A DNA stretch of 64,000 nucleotides from Brevundimonas sp. NIBR10 (GTDB taxonomy: Bacteria > Pseudomonadota > Alphaproteobacteria > Caulobacterales > Caulobacteraceae), in assembly GCF_027912515.1 (NCBI RefSeq), contig NZ_CP115464.1, positions 3,697,501-3,761,500 on the forward strand, given 5' to 3'. The translations under genes were made by a program, and so were the position numbers. The first letter of the stretch is position 1, and every line of letters starts with the position of its first letter. Positions 63,904 through 64,000 of this stretch are shown here, piece by piece. The notes below the pieces were generated by a model that saw only the letters and a program-made list of their open reading frames with translations, was not told the origin of the DNA and made no database searches.

Positions 63904-64000
63904 GCTTCAGCCTCGACCATCTTTGTCTTGAGCGCACCATGGAATGTCAACGAGAAGTGGAAAGCCGTCGCAGACCCCTCTAATCCCGACCCAACTCGGA

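Overview
The window looks like chromosomal DNA of a stalked or dimorphic alphaproteobacterium of the order Caulobacterales, most likely Brevundimonas or a close relative. This rests on the very high GC content, a full-length CtrA with CcrM-type GANTC sites in its promoter, a TipN-like polarity protein, a MucR/Ros regulator, alphaproteobacterial RpoH and L31 types, and Caulobacter-style promoters. No tRNA, rRNA or CRISPR array was seen.

Layout. 1-8.8 kb: M13 peptidase (cut by the window edge), a large palindromic intergenic repeat, purN, a secreted M28 peptidase, a cNMP-binding patatin lipase, prfB with its programmed frameshift, a YcbB-type L,D-transpeptidase and rpmE. 8.9-20.4 kb: an MsbA-type ABC exporter, a C15-like protein without its catalytic Cys, TipN, a phospholipase D/EEP pair, the lemA-TPM-TPM operon and folD. 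20.5-31.2 kb: a secreted five-fold PPC-repeat protein, fructose-bisphosphate aldolase, RluD-type synthase, rpoH, a pseudo-receiver protein, purA, serC and a CbpA-type J protein. 31.2-33.0 kb: the collapsed remains of a gene transfer agent (GTA) cluster. 33.1-36.1 kb: YcgN, a HicAB module and an Uup-type ABC-F ATPase. 36.1-36.8 kb: a gene-free stretch with strong hairpins. 36.8-46.2 kb: an NMT1-type ABC importer, two DUF2336 proteins, MucR, PCu(A)C copper chaperone, cysK and repeat-rich spacers. 46.2-50 kb: a 1252-residue RTX protein. 50.1-60.1 kb: fliI-fliJ, then an apparently inserted block (GH10 xylanase, membrane protein, Crp/Fnr regulator, LysR regulator, TonB receptor), then ctrA and a DnaA-domain-IV-like/DUF6456 pair. 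60.1-64 kb: small secreted and host-attachment-family proteins, a second HicAB-type module in the opposite gene order, SufE and a DivJ/PleC-like histidine kinase.

Functional themes. Cell-cycle and polarity control is well represented (ctrA, tipN, mucR, DivJ/PleC-like kinase, fliIJ). Accessory material lies between housekeeping genes. The most unusual points are: a divergent LysR/TonB-receptor pair carrying three in-frame nonsense codons but no frameshifts; the GTA cluster reduced to a terminase-portal-tail-tip chimera; four GANTC sites within 52 bp upstream of ctrA; and a receiver domain with Glu in place of the phospho-accepting Asp.
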